Below, in pieces: positions 1 to 8,678 of a DNA stretch of 41,378 nucleotides (position 1 is its first letter; each line of letters starts with the position of its first letter). The notes beneath the pieces were generated by a model. It made no database searches and was not told the origin of the DNA. It worked only from the letters and a program-made list of their open reading frames with translations. Position numbers and translations under genes: made by a program. The stretch lies in NCBI GenBank assembly GCA_009995705.1, contig JAADBR010000018.1:1-41378 (forward strand). Reading direction: 5' to 3'. Origin of the DNA: Microcystis aeruginosa W13-11. GTDB lineage: Bacteria > Cyanobacteriota > Cyanobacteriia > Cyanobacteriales > Microcystaceae.

Positions 1-1
1 C

Positions 2-274
2 TATGACCCAGACTCCCATGATTTCTGGGGATTGGTGCGGGCCAATCAGCAAGAGGATTTTTTCCCAGTAACGGCCTTGAATTTGCCCTGGACTTCCCCA
101 ATCCTAGGGATTCGGTTTGAGATGTTTGAAGAGGGTTTAGAGGTCTTTTATCCCGATGGGGAACGATTTAAAGACCCTGAAACCCTCTTTGAGGAACGCA
201 ACCAAGCACAACAAGAACGCGATCGCGCTTTTGCCCGATTACGGGAATTGGGCATTGATCCGACACAGTTGTGA
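2..274 (+). CDS. Uma2-family endonuclease, C-terminal part (5' end cut by the window edge)
   Basis: The reading frame is open from base 2, so the start and most of the protein lie outside the window; about 90 residues remain. The C-terminus is typical of cyanobacterial Uma2 (DUF820) proteins: a strand-rich part including SPILGIRFEMFEEGLEVFYP, then a charged helix rich in E, R and Q (EERNQAQQERDRAFARLREL) ending in LGIDPTQL. Uma2 proteins have a PD-(D/E)XK nuclease fold, are found in many copies in cyanobacteria, and have no settled role. The catalytic residues would be upstream of the window, so activity cannot be judged. It ends 6 bp from the convergent rpsF stop codon. Identification rests on the characteristic tail only. 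Confidence 0.75.
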   Translation, partial: YDPDSHDFWGLVRANQQEDFFPVTALNLPWTSPILGIRFEMFEEGLEVFYPDGERFKDPETLFEERNQAQQERDRAFARLRELGIDPTQL

Positions 275-280
275 CTATAA

Positions 281-670
281 TTAATCTTCAGCGGAGATAC
301 CGTCATCTTCCACCACCGCTTCGGTGATAGGAGAGGGCGGAATTTCCGTTAAGGGAGATAAATCGGCAGGGGGGGCCACCACGCGATCGAGTTTTAGGGT
401 TAAATAACGAATAACCTCATCACTTAAACGCATGGTGCGTTCCATGGGGGCGACTTGTTTGCCGGTTGCCTGATAATTCATCTGCACATAGACACCATCA
501 TTGAGTTTTTTGATGGGATAGGCCAGACGTTTTTTACCCCACACCTTAACTTCAATGTCTGTAGCGCTGTGTTCGCTAATCAGAGTTCGATAACGTTCCA
601 CTTGTTGCTGAACGACTTCTTCCCCTAAATCGGGACGGAGAATGTAAAGAGTTTCGTAGTTATTGCTCAT
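281..670 (-). CDS. rpsF: 30S ribosomal protein S6
   Basis: 129 residues. The N-terminus MSNNYETLYILRPDLGEE and the central WGKKRLAYPIKKLNDGVYVQ are classic S6; the protein binds 16S rRNA in the platform of the small subunit together with S18. The acidic C-terminal tail (about residues 100-129, ending VVEDDGISAED) is longer than the bare fold, as is common in cyanobacterial S6. A good AAGGA ribosome binding site at 678-682 (read on the minus strand) lies 7 nt before the ATG at 668-670. No other ribosomal protein gene is adjacent, so it is probably monocistronic. It converges with the Uma2 gene end and is divergent from the FAH gene. Confidence 0.97.
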   Translation of the reverse strand: MSNNYETLYILRPDLGEEVVQQQVERYRTLISEHSATDIEVKVWGKKRLAYPIKKLNDGVYVQMNYQATGKQVAPMERTMRLSDEVIRYLTLKLDRVVAPPADLSPLTEIPPSPITEAVVEDDGISAED

Positions 671-815
671 GTCAGAATCCTTATGGACTAGAAGGCTTCT
701 TTGTCAAGGCCAGGAGTTAATTGATTTTCATAACTCTCTAGCTTTTAATAAAGAAGCAAGGATATATGATCATACTACTATCCGAGAGTCGATCGCTAGT
801 CATTCCCAGAAAAAT

Positions 816-1607
816 ATGGCGCAACGCTATGTACGAGTGAAACATCGTCAAGGACAAATCTTCTACGGACTGTTACAGCTAAACCGTAGCGTTGCCGTCT
901 TTGATGCCCCTCCCTGGCAAGGAGGGCAACTAACCAAACTAGAATTAGAATCTGATAGCTACCAACTATTAGCCCCCTGTTTCCCGTCGAAAATTATTGC
1001 TGTGGGCAAGAATTACCGCGCCCACGCCGCCGAGATGGGAACACCTGTACCAGAAGAACCGCTTTTATTTCTCAAGCCACCGACGACAATTATCGCCGAT
1101 GGTGAAACGATTTTCTATCCGCCCCAATCCCAAAGAGTAGATTATGAAGGAGAATTGGCATTAATTATCGGAGAAACCGCTAAAAACTGCACCACAGCCC
1201 AGGCCAGAAGCAAAATCTGGGGTTATACCATTGCTAACGATGTCACCGCTAGGGATTTACAGAAAAAAGATAGCCAATGGACCCGGGCGAAAGGATTTGA
1301 CAGTTTTTGTCCCCTCGGCCCCTGGATTGTCCGGGAATTGAGTATCGGGGCGCAATTAACCACTTTTCTCAATGATGGCGGCGACCCCAAACAAAGCAGT
1401 TATCTCAGCGATATGGTCTTTCCCCCCGATGTCTTGGTGGCTTATATCTCCCAAGTGATGACCCTGCTGCCGGGGGATGTGATTTTAACGGGAACTCCCG
1501 AAGGAATCGGACCGCTGCAGGTGGGGGATCAGGTTCGGGTGGAAATAGAAGGCATCGGGGTTTTGGAAAATCGCGTCATGGCAGCAGCATCGATTAACGA
1601 TAATTAA
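816..1607 (+). CDS. Fumarylacetoacetate hydrolase (FAH) family protein
   Basis: 263 residues from the chosen ATG at 816 ([10 protein letters not shown]). The frame is open further upstream to 663, but that extension would be unlike the family and would run almost into the rpsF start, so the internal ATG is preferred. The FAH catalytic domain starts about residue 65 with [29 protein letters not shown] carries the acidic metal ligands, and [20 protein letters not shown] and [16 protein letters not shown] are conserved family blocks. Members hydrolyse or decarboxylate acylpyruvate/oxo-acid substrates (for example oxaloacetate or acylpyruvates) with Mg2+; the exact substrate cannot be told here. 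The last 14 bp overlap the 3' end of the convergent tpiA gene. Confidence 0.9.
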   Translation: MAQRYVRVKHRQGQIFYGLLQLNRSVAVFDAPPWQGGQLTKLELESDSYQLLAPCFPSKIIAVGKNYRAHAAEMGTPVPEEPLLFLKPPTTIIADGETIFYPPQSQRVDYEGELALIIGETAKNCTTAQARSKIWGYTIANDVTARDLQKKDSQWTRAKGFDSFCPLGPWIVRELSIGAQLTTFLNDGGDPKQSSYLSDMVFPPDVLVAYISQVMTLLPGDVILTGTPEGIGPLQVGDQVRVEIEGIGVLENRVMAAASINDN

Positions 1608-2319
1608 CAATCTTAGCGAATACGGCGGGGTCTAGACTAGCCCCACCGACTAAAACCCCGTTTATCTGCGATTGAGCCATAATTTCATCGATATTATCGG
1701 GTTTTACAGAACCACCGTACTGAATGGTGACTTCGGGATTGTCTAATTGTTGCCGAATTAAACCGATAACGCGGTTCGCTTCCTCGCTTTCGCAGGTTTC
1801 CCCCGTGCCAATCGCCCAGATGGGTTCGTAGGCGATAACGAGGTTTTTTTGGTCAACATTGACTAAACCTGCTTGAATTTGCTTGATAATTACCTTTTCC
1901 GTTTCTCCGGCATCTCTTTGAGCTTTACTTTCTCCCACGCAGAGAATTGGGGTTAAACCATGTTTTTGGGCAGATATAACCCTTAAATTGGCGGTTTCAT
2001 CGGTTTCGCCAAAATATTGCCGGCGCTCACTATGACCGATAACCACATAGTGAACCCCGATTTCGGTTAACATATCCGCCGTGATTTCGCCCGTATAAGC
2101 CCCCGATTTTTCCCAGTGGACATTTTGCGCCCCCAAGCGAATACGACCGCCGTGGAGGGTTTTAGAGAGGACAGCTAAAGCTGTAAAAGGCGCACAAAGA
2201 ACCACTTCTCGGTCTTCCGGGGTTTCCTCTAGATGGGATTTAAAATCTTGCAAAAACTCCAAAGCTTCTCTCTGGGTTTTGTGCATTTTCCAGTTACCTG
2301 CAATAACAACTTTCGGCAC
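1594..2319 (-). CDS. tpiA: Triosephosphate isomerase
   Basis: 241 residues, normal length for a bacterial TIM barrel. It interconverts dihydroxyacetone phosphate and glyceraldehyde 3-phosphate in glycolysis and the Calvin cycle, in the cytosol. Active-site residues are visible: N9 and K11 in GNWKMHK, the electrophile H96 in VIGHSERR, and the catalytic base E165 in [11 protein letters not shown] (loop 6). The phosphate-binding end QYGGSVKP and GVLVGGASL is also intact. The gene overlaps the 3' end of the FAH gene by 14 bp tail-to-tail and is divergent from the metallophosphatase gene at 2477, with about 157 bp between for both promoters. Confidence 0.97.
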   Translation of the reverse strand: MPKVVIAGNWKMHKTQREALEFLQDFKSHLEETPEDREVVLCAPFTALAVLSKTLHGGRIRLGAQNVHWEKSGAYTGEITADMLTEIGVHYVVIGHSERRQYFGETDETANLRVISAQKHGLTPILCVGESKAQRDAGETEKVIIKQIQAGLVNVDQKNLVIAYEPIWAIGTGETCESEEANRVIGLIRQQLDNPEVTIQYGGSVKPDNIDEIMAQSQINGVLVGGASLDPAVFAKIVNYR

Positions 2320-2476
2320 AGCTTAATTAATTTAGTAGATTTGATAATTTATGGTACATTTCACTGTAAGCCTTTTTGTTACCCCAAGCAAGATCACCGA
2401 TAATCGCTGTCTGTCGTGAACAGACTTTTTTAATACTTTTACCTCTACCTATGCCCTAATCCCCTACCAAATCCTC

Positions 2477-3241
2477 ATGCGAACCTTAGCGATCGGCGAT
2501 ATTCATGGTTGCTCGAAAGCTCTAGATCACTTGCTAGAGATCGTCAATCCCAAACCGCAAGATACTCTAATCACCCTGGGTGATTACGTTAATAAGGGCA
2601 GAGACTCGAAAGGGGTGATTGATCGCCTGATTTCCCTACATAAACAGGGCAATTTGATTCCCCTCAAAGGTAATCACGAGATTATCATGCTGCAAGCCCG
2701 TCACAACCCCTTCAAACAGCGTCTCTGGTTAGAAAAAGGCGGTAAAGCCACCCTAGAATCCTATAGCGAAGGCCACCTAATTAAAATTCCCGAATCTCAC
2801 TGGGATTTTTTAGGAAAAGTCTGTATAAATAGCTACGAAACTGCAAATCATTTATTTGTTCACGCTGGTCTCGATCCCCATCTACCCCTGGCCAGACAAC
2901 CAGAATACAAACTCTTTTGGGAGAAATTTCAAGATCCCGCGGCCCATAGTTCGGGAAAACCCATGATTTGTGGCCATACCAGCCAAAAAAGCGGTAAACC
3001 GGTTAATCTCGGCCATGCCATTTGTATCGATACTTGGGCCTACGGCAAAGGTTGGTTAAGTTGTTTAGAGGTGGAAACGGGGAAATTGTGGCAGACTAAC
3101 CAGCGAGGAAATTTTCGCATTAGCCACATTCAAGATTATTATCGTTTATCCCCTCTAGGTCAGGACATTAAGGACGGTTCGCCGATTTTTGGCCGTTCAC
3201 TCTTGTCAAGAGCGGCAGCAATGACATTTAAGGGCAAATAA
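2477..3241 (+). CDS. Metallophosphoesterase, serine/threonine protein phosphatase type
   Basis: 254 residues. The calcineurin-like phosphatase signature is complete: GDIHG (D8, H10), GDYVNKGRDSKGV (D36) and GNHE (N66, H67), followed by FVHAGLDP and CGHTS with the later histidine ligands. These proteins use two metal ions to hydrolyse phosphoesters; bacterial relatives act on phosphoproteins or on diadenosine tetraphosphate, and the sequence alone does not choose. The GDYVNKG block differs from the commoner GDYVDRG. The 3' end overlaps the convergent M50 protease gene by 82 bp, so the last ~27 residues (from about LSPLGQDIKDG) are encoded antisense to the protease C-terminus; this tail may be a recent read-through extension. 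Confidence 0.88.
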   Translation: MRTLAIGDIHGCSKALDHLLEIVNPKPQDTLITLGDYVNKGRDSKGVIDRLISLHKQGNLIPLKGNHEIIMLQARHNPFKQRLWLEKGGKATLESYSEGHLIKIPESHWDFLGKVCINSYETANHLFVHAGLDPHLPLARQPEYKLFWEKFQDPAAHSSGKPMICGHTSQKSGKPVNLGHAICIDTWAYGKGWLSCLEVETGKLWQTNQRGNFRISHIQDYYRLSPLGQDIKDGSPIFGRSLLSRAAAMTFKGK

Positions 3242-4407
3242 CTGGGGTAAACTCCCTCGCGAGCGCGTTTAATATCCGTTTCCTCTAGGGGAAGTTGGTA
3301 TTTAATCGCAATTGCCTTGAGGATATCGCCGCGATCGATTACTCCCGCTACGGCGGAGGCCGGTGTTAACACCGTGATCATGCGGTCTGGGATAGTTTCC
3401 AATTTCTGCACCACTGTCACTAAGGGGGTTTTTTCCTCAACAGTGGCAATTTCCCCGAGGGGATGGGCAATATCAAGCAGTTGTTTTTCTGACCAGAAAC
3501 TGCGCTCGATCGCCTGTAAATCTACCACCCGAATTAATCCCCGATAACGCCCCTCGGAGGCGGCAAAATAAGCAGTATTGGCGGCCGCTTGGTCTAAAAC
3601 GTATTCTTCGACGAATTCCTCTAGGGTTTGATGGGCGTTTAAAACCCGCAAATTTCTGCTCATTACCTCTCCGGCTTGCAAATTGAGGAGACTTTCCTGC
3701 AAATTAGTCAAATTATCGTAGGCGCGGGCATTTCTGAGGATAAACCAGCCCATTAATCCTAACCAGGCACCCCCCACAGCTGCCGTCAAGAGAACCAAGA
3801 AAATCCCTAAAATAATCCCTAACCAACCGATGAATTGACCACTGATCGCAGCCCAATGTAAACCTTTCCAGCGATCGCCAGTTGCTTGCCAGACCATTGC
3901 TTTGAAAATTTGACCGCCATCGAGGGGTAAACCGGGGATAAGATTAAATAGAGCCAAAAACAGGTTAATTATCGCTAAATGACCGCATATATAGGTTAAA
4001 TTAGCGTTTAAATAGGGTAAGTGACTGGCTAGGGATAGGAGACAAAACAGGAGAAAACTGACAAGGGGTCCAGCGATCGCTACTTGCAGGGCCTCTGGAG
4101 GAGTCCGCGATTCTCGCTCGATCGAGGCCATACCTCCAAAGAGAAACAGGGTAATGGAATTGACCTCAATGCCTTGGGAGCGAGCCATGAAACTATGACC
4201 TAATTCGTGGAGTAAAACCGAGATAAACAGCAATAAAGCGATAATTAAACCAAGTAACCACGCTAAACCGAAACTCTGACCAGCCAGAGACTGAATTTCT
4301 GCATCGGTGGCATTGATCAGGGTGACAAAAGCCAAAATCAGAAACCAGGAGGAATCAATATAGAGAGGAATGCCCAATAAAGAGCCGATTCGCCAATTTG
4401 TACGCAT
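3160..4407 (-). CDS. Site-2-protease-type M50 membrane metalloprotease with CBS domains
   Basis: 415 residues from MRTNWRIGSLLG, chosen because the family starts just before this conserved strand; the frame extends 10 codons further upstream to 4437. About six hydrophobic segments are visible. The zinc site is H67-E68-L-G-H71 inside a membrane helix, and the second motif NLIPGLPLDGG supplies the third ligand (Asp). After the membrane domain a pair of CBS-like repeats (roughly residues 245-390; VMSRNLRVLNAHQTLEEFV, then a second half ending AGVIDRGDILKAIA) probably senses a nucleotide. S2P proteases cut transmembrane regulators such as anti-sigma factors; the substrate is unknown. The 3' end overlaps the phosphatase gene on the other strand by 82 bp. 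Confidence 0.92.
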   Translation of the reverse strand: MRTNWRIGSLLGIPLYIDSSWFLILAFVTLINATDAEIQSLAGQSFGLAWLLGLIIALLLFISVLLHELGHSFMARSQGIEVNSITLFLFGGMASIERESRTPPEALQVAIAGPLVSFLLFCLLSLASHLPYLNANLTYICGHLAIINLFLALFNLIPGLPLDGGQIFKAMVWQATGDRWKGLHWAAISGQFIGWLGIILGIFLVLLTAAVGGAWLGLMGWFILRNARAYDNLTNLQESLLNLQAGEVMSRNLRVLNAHQTLEEFVEEYVLDQAAANTAYFAASEGRYRGLIRVVDLQAIERSFWSEKQLLDIAHPLGEIATVEEKTPLVTVVQKLETIPDRMITVLTPASAVAGVIDRGDILKAIAIKYQLPLEETDIKRAREGVYPSYLPLNVIAAALDKSERPKIGEPSLMS

Positions 4408-4494
4408 AATTTTCACTGGGGAAGTGGGAGGTGGCAAGTGGGGAATTTAGCTGAAATTTCCCTATCACCCTCAATCCCTAATCCCTAACCTCTT

Positions 4495-5133
4495 TTAAGA
4501 CATTTGGAAAATAAAAGTCATTTTGTCCCCTTTACCGAGGGAAATGCGATCGCCTGCCCGAAGACGATGACGATTGCCGGGGGGTAGGGGATTGTGATTA
4601 ACGTAGGTTCCGTTGGCGCTGCCCGTGTCTTCGAGGTAATAGATGCCCCCTTCGACGCGGATATCGCCATGAACCCGGGAGACGATATCAGAATCGGGAA
4701 AACCGGAAACATCGATATCGGGGGGAATGCGATCGTTCGGTTTGCCGATATGAATTACCGATAGATGTAGGGGTAATTCAATTTTGCTATCGGTTTGCAG
4801 GTGTTGGAGACTAGCCATTTCCGTCTGCAAGCGGGTGGCAGCCGGAACCGGTGGGGGGGCAACAGGAGGAGGTGCGATCGAGGCGACGGTGGCTGTGGGG
4901 ACCGGTGGGACGGGTTCAGGTTCCAATTCCGGTTCCGATTCGGCCTCGGCTGCCACCAGGGGAGCAGAATTAGGCTGTAAATTGTAGCCACACTGACCGC
5001 AAAAGGTGGCATCAGTTTGGATGGTTGCCCCACAACTAGGACAGGAAGACATCCGAGGTAAGGGGGTATAACAGGCCTCGCATTGACTGGCCTCATCGGG
5101 GTTAATATGTTCGCAATTAGGACAAACGATCAT
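4495..5133 (-). CDS. Double zinc-ribbon and FHA-domain protein
   Basis: 212 residues in three parts. Residues 1-52 carry two CxxC zinc ribbons: CPNCEHINPDEASQCEACY and then CPSCGATIQTDATFCGQCGY. Residues 55-105 are a low-complexity linker rich in Pro, Ala and Glu (EPELEPEPVPP). Residues 115-212 are a forkhead-associated domain with the hallmark pattern SRVHGDIRVEGG, YYLEDTGSANGTYVN and GDRISLG, which binds phosphothreonine peptides. This points to a role in Ser/Thr kinase signalling in the cytosol; no kinase gene is adjacent, although a phosphatase gene lies 1.2 kb away. The GC-rich linker makes several long overlapping frames on both strands, which are not real genes. Confidence 0.9.
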   Translation of the reverse strand: MIVCPNCEHINPDEASQCEACYTPLPRMSSCPSCGATIQTDATFCGQCGYNLQPNSAPLVAAEAESEPELEPEPVPPVPTATVASIAPPPVAPPPVPAATRLQTEMASLQHLQTDSKIELPLHLSVIHIGKPNDRIPPDIDVSGFPDSDIVSRVHGDIRVEGGIYYLEDTGSANGTYVNHNPLPPGNRHRLRAGDRISLGKGDKMTFIFQMS

Positions 5134-5205
5134 TTTTAAAGTAAAAAAGCAGATTAGGTTTTAGGGTTTTAGGCTCTTGGGGTTTTAGTTGAAATTCCCT
5201 ATTCT

Positions 5206-5928
5206 CTAGACAAAAGAGGAACCAGCGGCCGCATCGAGTAACCAATATAATTCCCCGGCCTGGGGGTGGATGAGACGAGAAGGATAGGAGAAAGAGTCAC
5301 CATAAGCAGAGAAAATCTCATGTAGAGCGGGGCGTTTACTTTCGCCAGCAGCGATAAAGATCACACAACGGGCCTGATTGATCAGGGGAACAGTAAAAGT
5401 TAAGCGGGGATTGCCGTCTTTCTCGCCGACGCTGATACAGCGATCGCTCACCGTTAAAGCTGCCGTGTGGGGAAAGAGGGAGGCAGTATGACCATCATCG
5501 CCCATTCCCAATAAAATCAGGTCAAAAACGGGAAAATCTGGAGAATTGACCCCAAACCATTGGCGGAGATGATCATCGTATTTTTGGGCGGCCAGGTGGG
5601 GATCGGCTTCGTCCGTGGGCATGGGATGAATATTAGCGGCCGGGATCGGTATGCGATCGAGCCATGCTAACCGGGCCATGCGTTGATTACTGTCGGGATG
5701 ATCGGGACTAACGTAGCGCTCATCTCCCCAGAAAACGTGAATTTTTGACCAGTCGAGGGGTTGAGAGGATAAAGCTTCGTAGAGAGGTTTCGGGGTACTA
5801 CCGCCGGACAGAGCGATGGTAAAATAGTCCTGTTGGTCGAGGCTGGTTGTGATTTTTTCCAGAACCAGCTCCAGAGATTTTGCGATCAGAGCTTGTTTAT
5901 CAGCTAAAACTTCCACCAATTTCTGCAT
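5206..5928 (-). CDS. pgl: 6-phosphogluconolactonase
   Basis: 240 residues from the ATG at 5926-5928 (MQKLVEVLADKQAL), the usual length and start for the family; the frame is open 38 codons further upstream, but that part is not family-like. The enzyme hydrolyses 6-phosphoglucono-1,5-lactone in the oxidative pentose phosphate pathway. Conserved blocks are IALSGGSTPKPLYEAL (phosphate loop), VFWGDERYVSPDHPDSNQRMA and LILLGMGDDGHTASLFP, which contains the catalytic histidine region. The protein ends in AAGSSFV. The pathway partners zwf, opcA and gnd are not in the window, so it is probably transcribed alone. Confidence 0.95.
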   Translation of the reverse strand: MQKLVEVLADKQALIAKSLELVLEKITTSLDQQDYFTIALSGGSTPKPLYEALSSQPLDWSKIHVFWGDERYVSPDHPDSNQRMARLAWLDRIPIPAANIHPMPTDEADPHLAAQKYDDHLRQWFGVNSPDFPVFDLILLGMGDDGHTASLFPHTAALTVSDRCISVGEKDGNPRLTFTVPLINQARCVIFIAAGESKRPALHEIFSAYGDSFSYPSRLIHPQAGELYWLLDAAAGSSFV

Positions 5929-6251
5929 GGGTTTTGTTATCAACTCAGGGGGGCTGTCTTTACTATAGGCTAACCATTGAGGACTCATCCGAGAGCTTGG
6001 GAAAATTTTATTCTTTGACAGGGATAGGTTTACCGACGCCATATTGAGGTAATATTTCTAGAGTCGATTCTCGAGAGAGGTTGACAAGCAGAACGATTTA
6101 GCGTAGGGTTTAGCGGGAGGTTGAGCAAAAGTTAATTGGAAATTGCAGTTTGTCAGATTGCCTCTCGGCAAAATCCGTCTGGGAATCCCCAGCGAGAACT
6201 TTTAAACAGACTAATGAATCTATTCATTGACATACCATTACAGAAACAGCG

Positions 6252-7043
6252 ATGAACAGTTTTACTTCTTTGTCCCTGAAATTAACGGGATTGGTTTTCA
6301 TTCTTTCCTTCCTTTTGGATGCGTTTATCCTACCGCTGCCCTATCAATTCAGTCAATCCCAATGGCAGGTAGGGTTCGTCACCACCTTTGTCGATCGAGG
6401 AATTGTTCCTCTTCTGGGTATCGTTCTCGTTTTAATCGCTTACTGGATTGACGATAACATTAAAAATTTAACTACTAGGAAATACCACTTTGAATTGCGT
6501 TGGCCGATCTTTATTCTTTCCACAGTGTTAGGCTTAGTTTTTCTGTTGATGATTCCTGTTCATGTTAATAATATCAACCAGATTAAAAACAACGCTTTGA
6601 CTCAAATTGAACAGGGTGTTGACCAGGGGGAGGGACAAATTCAAGCTTTCTTAGCCCAGGTAAATACTCTATCGCAAAATCCCCAACTATTAGACCAGCA
6701 GATCTCTCAGAGAACTCAAGTGATTGAAACCGGTCGTTTCCAAGGACAACCGATCAGCACAGAACAGTTACAAACCCTTCGCCAACAAAGAGAACAATTA
6801 ACTAATTTACGCGATTTATCCAAAAGCCCGAGGGAATTTAAACAGAAATTAGATGAGATCAAAAATCAGCTACAAACTCAGCTGCAAGATCGGCGAAAAC
6901 AGGCAGAAAGCCAAGCTAACTTGGAGGCTTTGAAACAGTGGTTAAGAATTGGTAATCAAAGTATGTTGCTATCGATTTGCTATAGTTTGATCGGTTGGTT
7001 AGGCATTCGAGAACTAAGTAGTATGAAACAACCCACCGCCTAA
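6252..7043 (+). CDS. HpsJ-like membrane protein with a periplasmic/cytoplasmic coiled coil
   Basis: 263 residues. Hydrophobic segments lie near residues 8-28, 50-70, 88-105 and 230-250, with a long Gln- and Leu-rich region between (about residues 115-225, ending LQDRRKQAESQANLEALKQWL) that should form a coiled coil. The layout and the N-terminus KLTGLVFILSFLLDAFILPLPYQF resemble HpsJ, a protein linked to hormogonium/exopolysaccharide production and cyanoexosortase systems in cyanobacteria. The next gene in the same direction is a sugar transferase, which fits an extracellular polysaccharide role, but a decayed IS element now lies between them. The family assignment is from memory of the motif and is moderately sure. 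Confidence 0.6.
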   Translation: MNSFTSLSLKLTGLVFILSFLLDAFILPLPYQFSQSQWQVGFVTTFVDRGIVPLLGIVLVLIAYWIDDNIKNLTTRKYHFELRWPIFILSTVLGLVFLLMIPVHVNNINQIKNNALTQIEQGVDQGEGQIQAFLAQVNTLSQNPQLLDQQISQRTQVIETGRFQGQPISTEQLQTLRQQREQLTNLRDLSKSPREFKQKLDEIKNQLQTQLQDRRKQAESQANLEALKQWLRIGNQSMLLSICYSLIGWLGIRELSSMKQPTA

Positions 7044-7238
7044 GTAGGGGATTTATCTTAAATGATGAAGTCTAAAGTTTTCGTTTTCGGGAGCCAAAAT
7101 TCGGGCTTCGGCCGGGAGCTCACGCCGAGGTCCGAACGGACTCAGCAGACGAGCGCAGACAACAGCATACTTCATCCTTAGGATCAAATCTGTAACTACT
7201 TAAATATTGAGCCACAAAGGGTATCATTTGCTGATGCT

Positions 7239-7515
7239 CTTTTTTTGGCGTTGTCAGATAAAGAGATGATAAGGCAAAATAGATAGAAACTCAATCAAGG
7301 AAAAAAACGATGAAATGTCCAGAATGTAAAAGTGACCACATCAATAAAAATGGTCATCGTGGTCAAAAACAAAACTATATAGATGTGTAAACTGTGGTCG
7401 TCAGTATGTTAGAAAATTCCCTACCGCTTCTAATTCATTACCTTAAGTTTAAGGATGTTCCAGTTCCCTACACTTTTGCTTGATTCATCGTTACATCTGA
7501 CAACGCCCTTTTTTT
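7239..7515. mobile_element. Deleted IS1-type element (MITE-like), with 8-bp target duplication
   Basis: Perfect 13-bp terminal inverted repeats, GGCGTTGTCAGAT at 7247-7259 and its complement at 7495-7507, bound a 261-bp element. The similarity continues imperfectly inward (GATGA...GCAAAA on both sides). The element is flanked by an 8-bp direct repeat, CTTTTTTT at 7239-7246 and 7508-7515. The 8-bp duplication and the zinc-finger gene fragment inside match the IS1 family. Only the first part of the first transposase frame remains, so it cannot move on its own. The direct repeat is low in complexity, so it is supportive, not proof. Confidence 0.8.
7310..7443 (+). pseudogene. InsA-like transposase zinc-finger fragment, frameshifted
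   Basis: The ATG at 7310 opens MKCPECKSDHINKNGHRGQK, a typical InsA/IS1-type N-terminal zinc finger with the first CxxC pair. After QNY the frame is broken by a small indel in the AACTATATAGATG stretch near 7375; in the shifted frame the expected continuation YRCVNCGRQYVRKFP follows with the second CxxC pair, ending at a TAA at 7441-7443. The helix-turn-helix part and all of InsB are gone. It sits inside the inverted-repeat element and has no coding future beyond this fragment. Confidence 0.8.
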
Positions 7516-7819
7516 ATTAAACCTCTTGCATAACTAATTTTTGCTGATTCAAAAGCGTCCTAATAATACTAAATCCTGTTTGAAAGGCATAGGGGAGCAG
7601 GGAGTGGGGAGAAGGGAGAATAAATAAAAATAATCTCCTGACTGCTGACTGCCGACTGCTGACTCCACCAAGAAACTTTTTCAGTAAACCCTAATTAGAG
7701 ATTTTTTAGTACAAAGGCTCTAAAATGGCCAGTGCCAGTTATTGACCCGAAGACTTGTTTTTTCAGTCTTGTGGCTTTATCATGGGTACTGTGTGGTGTG
7801 TGTGATGTGAAGGAGTAAG
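7516..7819. other. Intergenic region before the sugar transferase gene, with repeat scraps
   Basis: No gene is seen. The stretch holds a half copy of the ATACTAAATCC repeat (near 7567), a G-rich run of the GGGAGTGGGGAGAAGGGAG type and ACTGCTGACTG repeats common in cyanobacterial spacers, and at 7676-7693 a copy of the TTTTTCAGTAAACCCTA end found in the MITEs at 8681 and 38700. A small hairpin (AAGACT / AGTCTT, near 7749-7767) precedes a GT-rich stretch. A strong AAGGAG ribosome binding site at 7810-7815 sets the next start. Confidence 0.6.
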
Positions 7820-8551
7820 ATGACTGCTAATAGCCAACTTATCTCCGTCAAGGCTCTACAAGCTTTGATGAAGCGAGGGTTCAAACCTTCGGTCTCTGGT
7901 AGACGGCATCAAAAATCTTGGTTAATAGCTTTAGACGGCGATACCTCAAAACGATTATTCGATATCGTTTTCTCCCTATCGGTTCTAATTTTCTTTTCGC
8001 CGCTTTATTTGATCTTAGCCTTATTGATCGCGATTAGTTCCCCCGGTCCGGTCTTCTATGTGCAGAAGCGCGTCGGTCAAAACTTCCAGCATTTCAACTG
8101 TATCAAGTTCCGTACTATGGTAATGGACGCGGATAAGGTACTAGAGAGACTTATGGAAGACTCCCCCCAACTGCGGGCGGAATTCGAGGATAATTTTAAG
8201 CTCAAGGACGATCCCCGCATAACTTGGATTGGCAAGTTTCTCCGCTTAACCAGTTTGGACGAGTTTCCCCAATTCTGGAACGTCCTGCGGGGAGATATGA
8301 GCGTCGTCGGTCCGCGGCCTTTAGTTCCCGAAGAATTGCAGAAATATGGCAATCGCATCGACAAAGTATTAACTATTCGCCCCGGTTTAACTGGTTTATG
8401 GCAAGTTTCTGGACGTAATGACATCCCCTATCCCATGCGGGTGCAGATGGATGTGTATTACGTTAATTCGCGTAACTGGTTAACCGATATCTGGGTAATC
8501 TTCAGAACTATCGGTGTTGTGGTTTTTCCTAAAAATAACGGTGCTTACTAA
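7820..8551 (+). CDS. Polyprenyl-phosphate sugar-1-phosphate transferase (HepC/WcaJ type, catalytic domain only)
   Basis: 243 residues; ATG at 7820 is 4 nt after AAGGAG. Residues 1-40 are a short cytoplasmic lead, then KRLFDIVFSLSVLIFFSPLY is the membrane-entering helix, followed by the bacterial sugar transferase core: GPVFYVQKRVGQN, FNCIKFRTM, RLTSLDEFPQFWNVLRGDMS, VGPRPLVPEE and RPGLTGLWQVSGRN. It transfers a sugar-1-phosphate from a nucleotide sugar to undecaprenyl phosphate at the inner membrane, the first step in building an exopolysaccharide repeat unit. It lacks the multi-span N-terminal domain of full WcaJ. A hairpin terminator follows at 8613. The sugar (galactose or glucose) cannot be read from sequence. 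Confidence 0.92.
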   Translation: MTANSQLISVKALQALMKRGFKPSVSGRRHQKSWLIALDGDTSKRLFDIVFSLSVLIFFSPLYLILALLIAISSPGPVFYVQKRVGQNFQHFNCIKFRTMVMDADKVLERLMEDSPQLRAEFEDNFKLKDDPRITWIGKFLRLTSLDEFPQFWNVLRGDMSVVGPRPLVPEELQKYGNRIDKVLTIRPGLTGLWQVSGRNDIPYPMRVQMDVYYVNSRNWLTDIWVIFRTIGVVVFPKNNGAY

Positions 8552-8612
8552 AGCGGTGAATAGTAGTTCAAGATTACTGGCTACTGTTCCAATGTAATTA
8601 ATCGCTAGACTG

Positions 8613-8654
8613 AAGGGGAGAAAGGCAGAACTTGCTTTCTTCTCCTCTTTTTTT
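8613..8654 (+). terminator. Rho-independent terminator after the sugar transferase gene
   Basis: A stem formed by AAGGGGAGAAAGGCA and TGCTTTCTTCTCCTCTT, with small bulges and a short GAACT loop, is followed by seven T residues. It lies about 60 bp after the stop codon, in the right orientation. Confidence 0.75.
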
Positions 8655-8678
8655 GAGAAGAAATATTATGATAGTAAT

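Noticed and set aside
2355..2380. GTACATTTCACTGTA as an NtcA site
   Set aside because: The NtcA consensus is GTA-N8-TAC; here the second half is wrong on both strands.
4755..5096. Several long frames overlapping the zinc-ribbon/FHA gene
   Set aside because: They come from the GC-rich Pro/Ala/Glu linker of the real gene and lack any family pattern.
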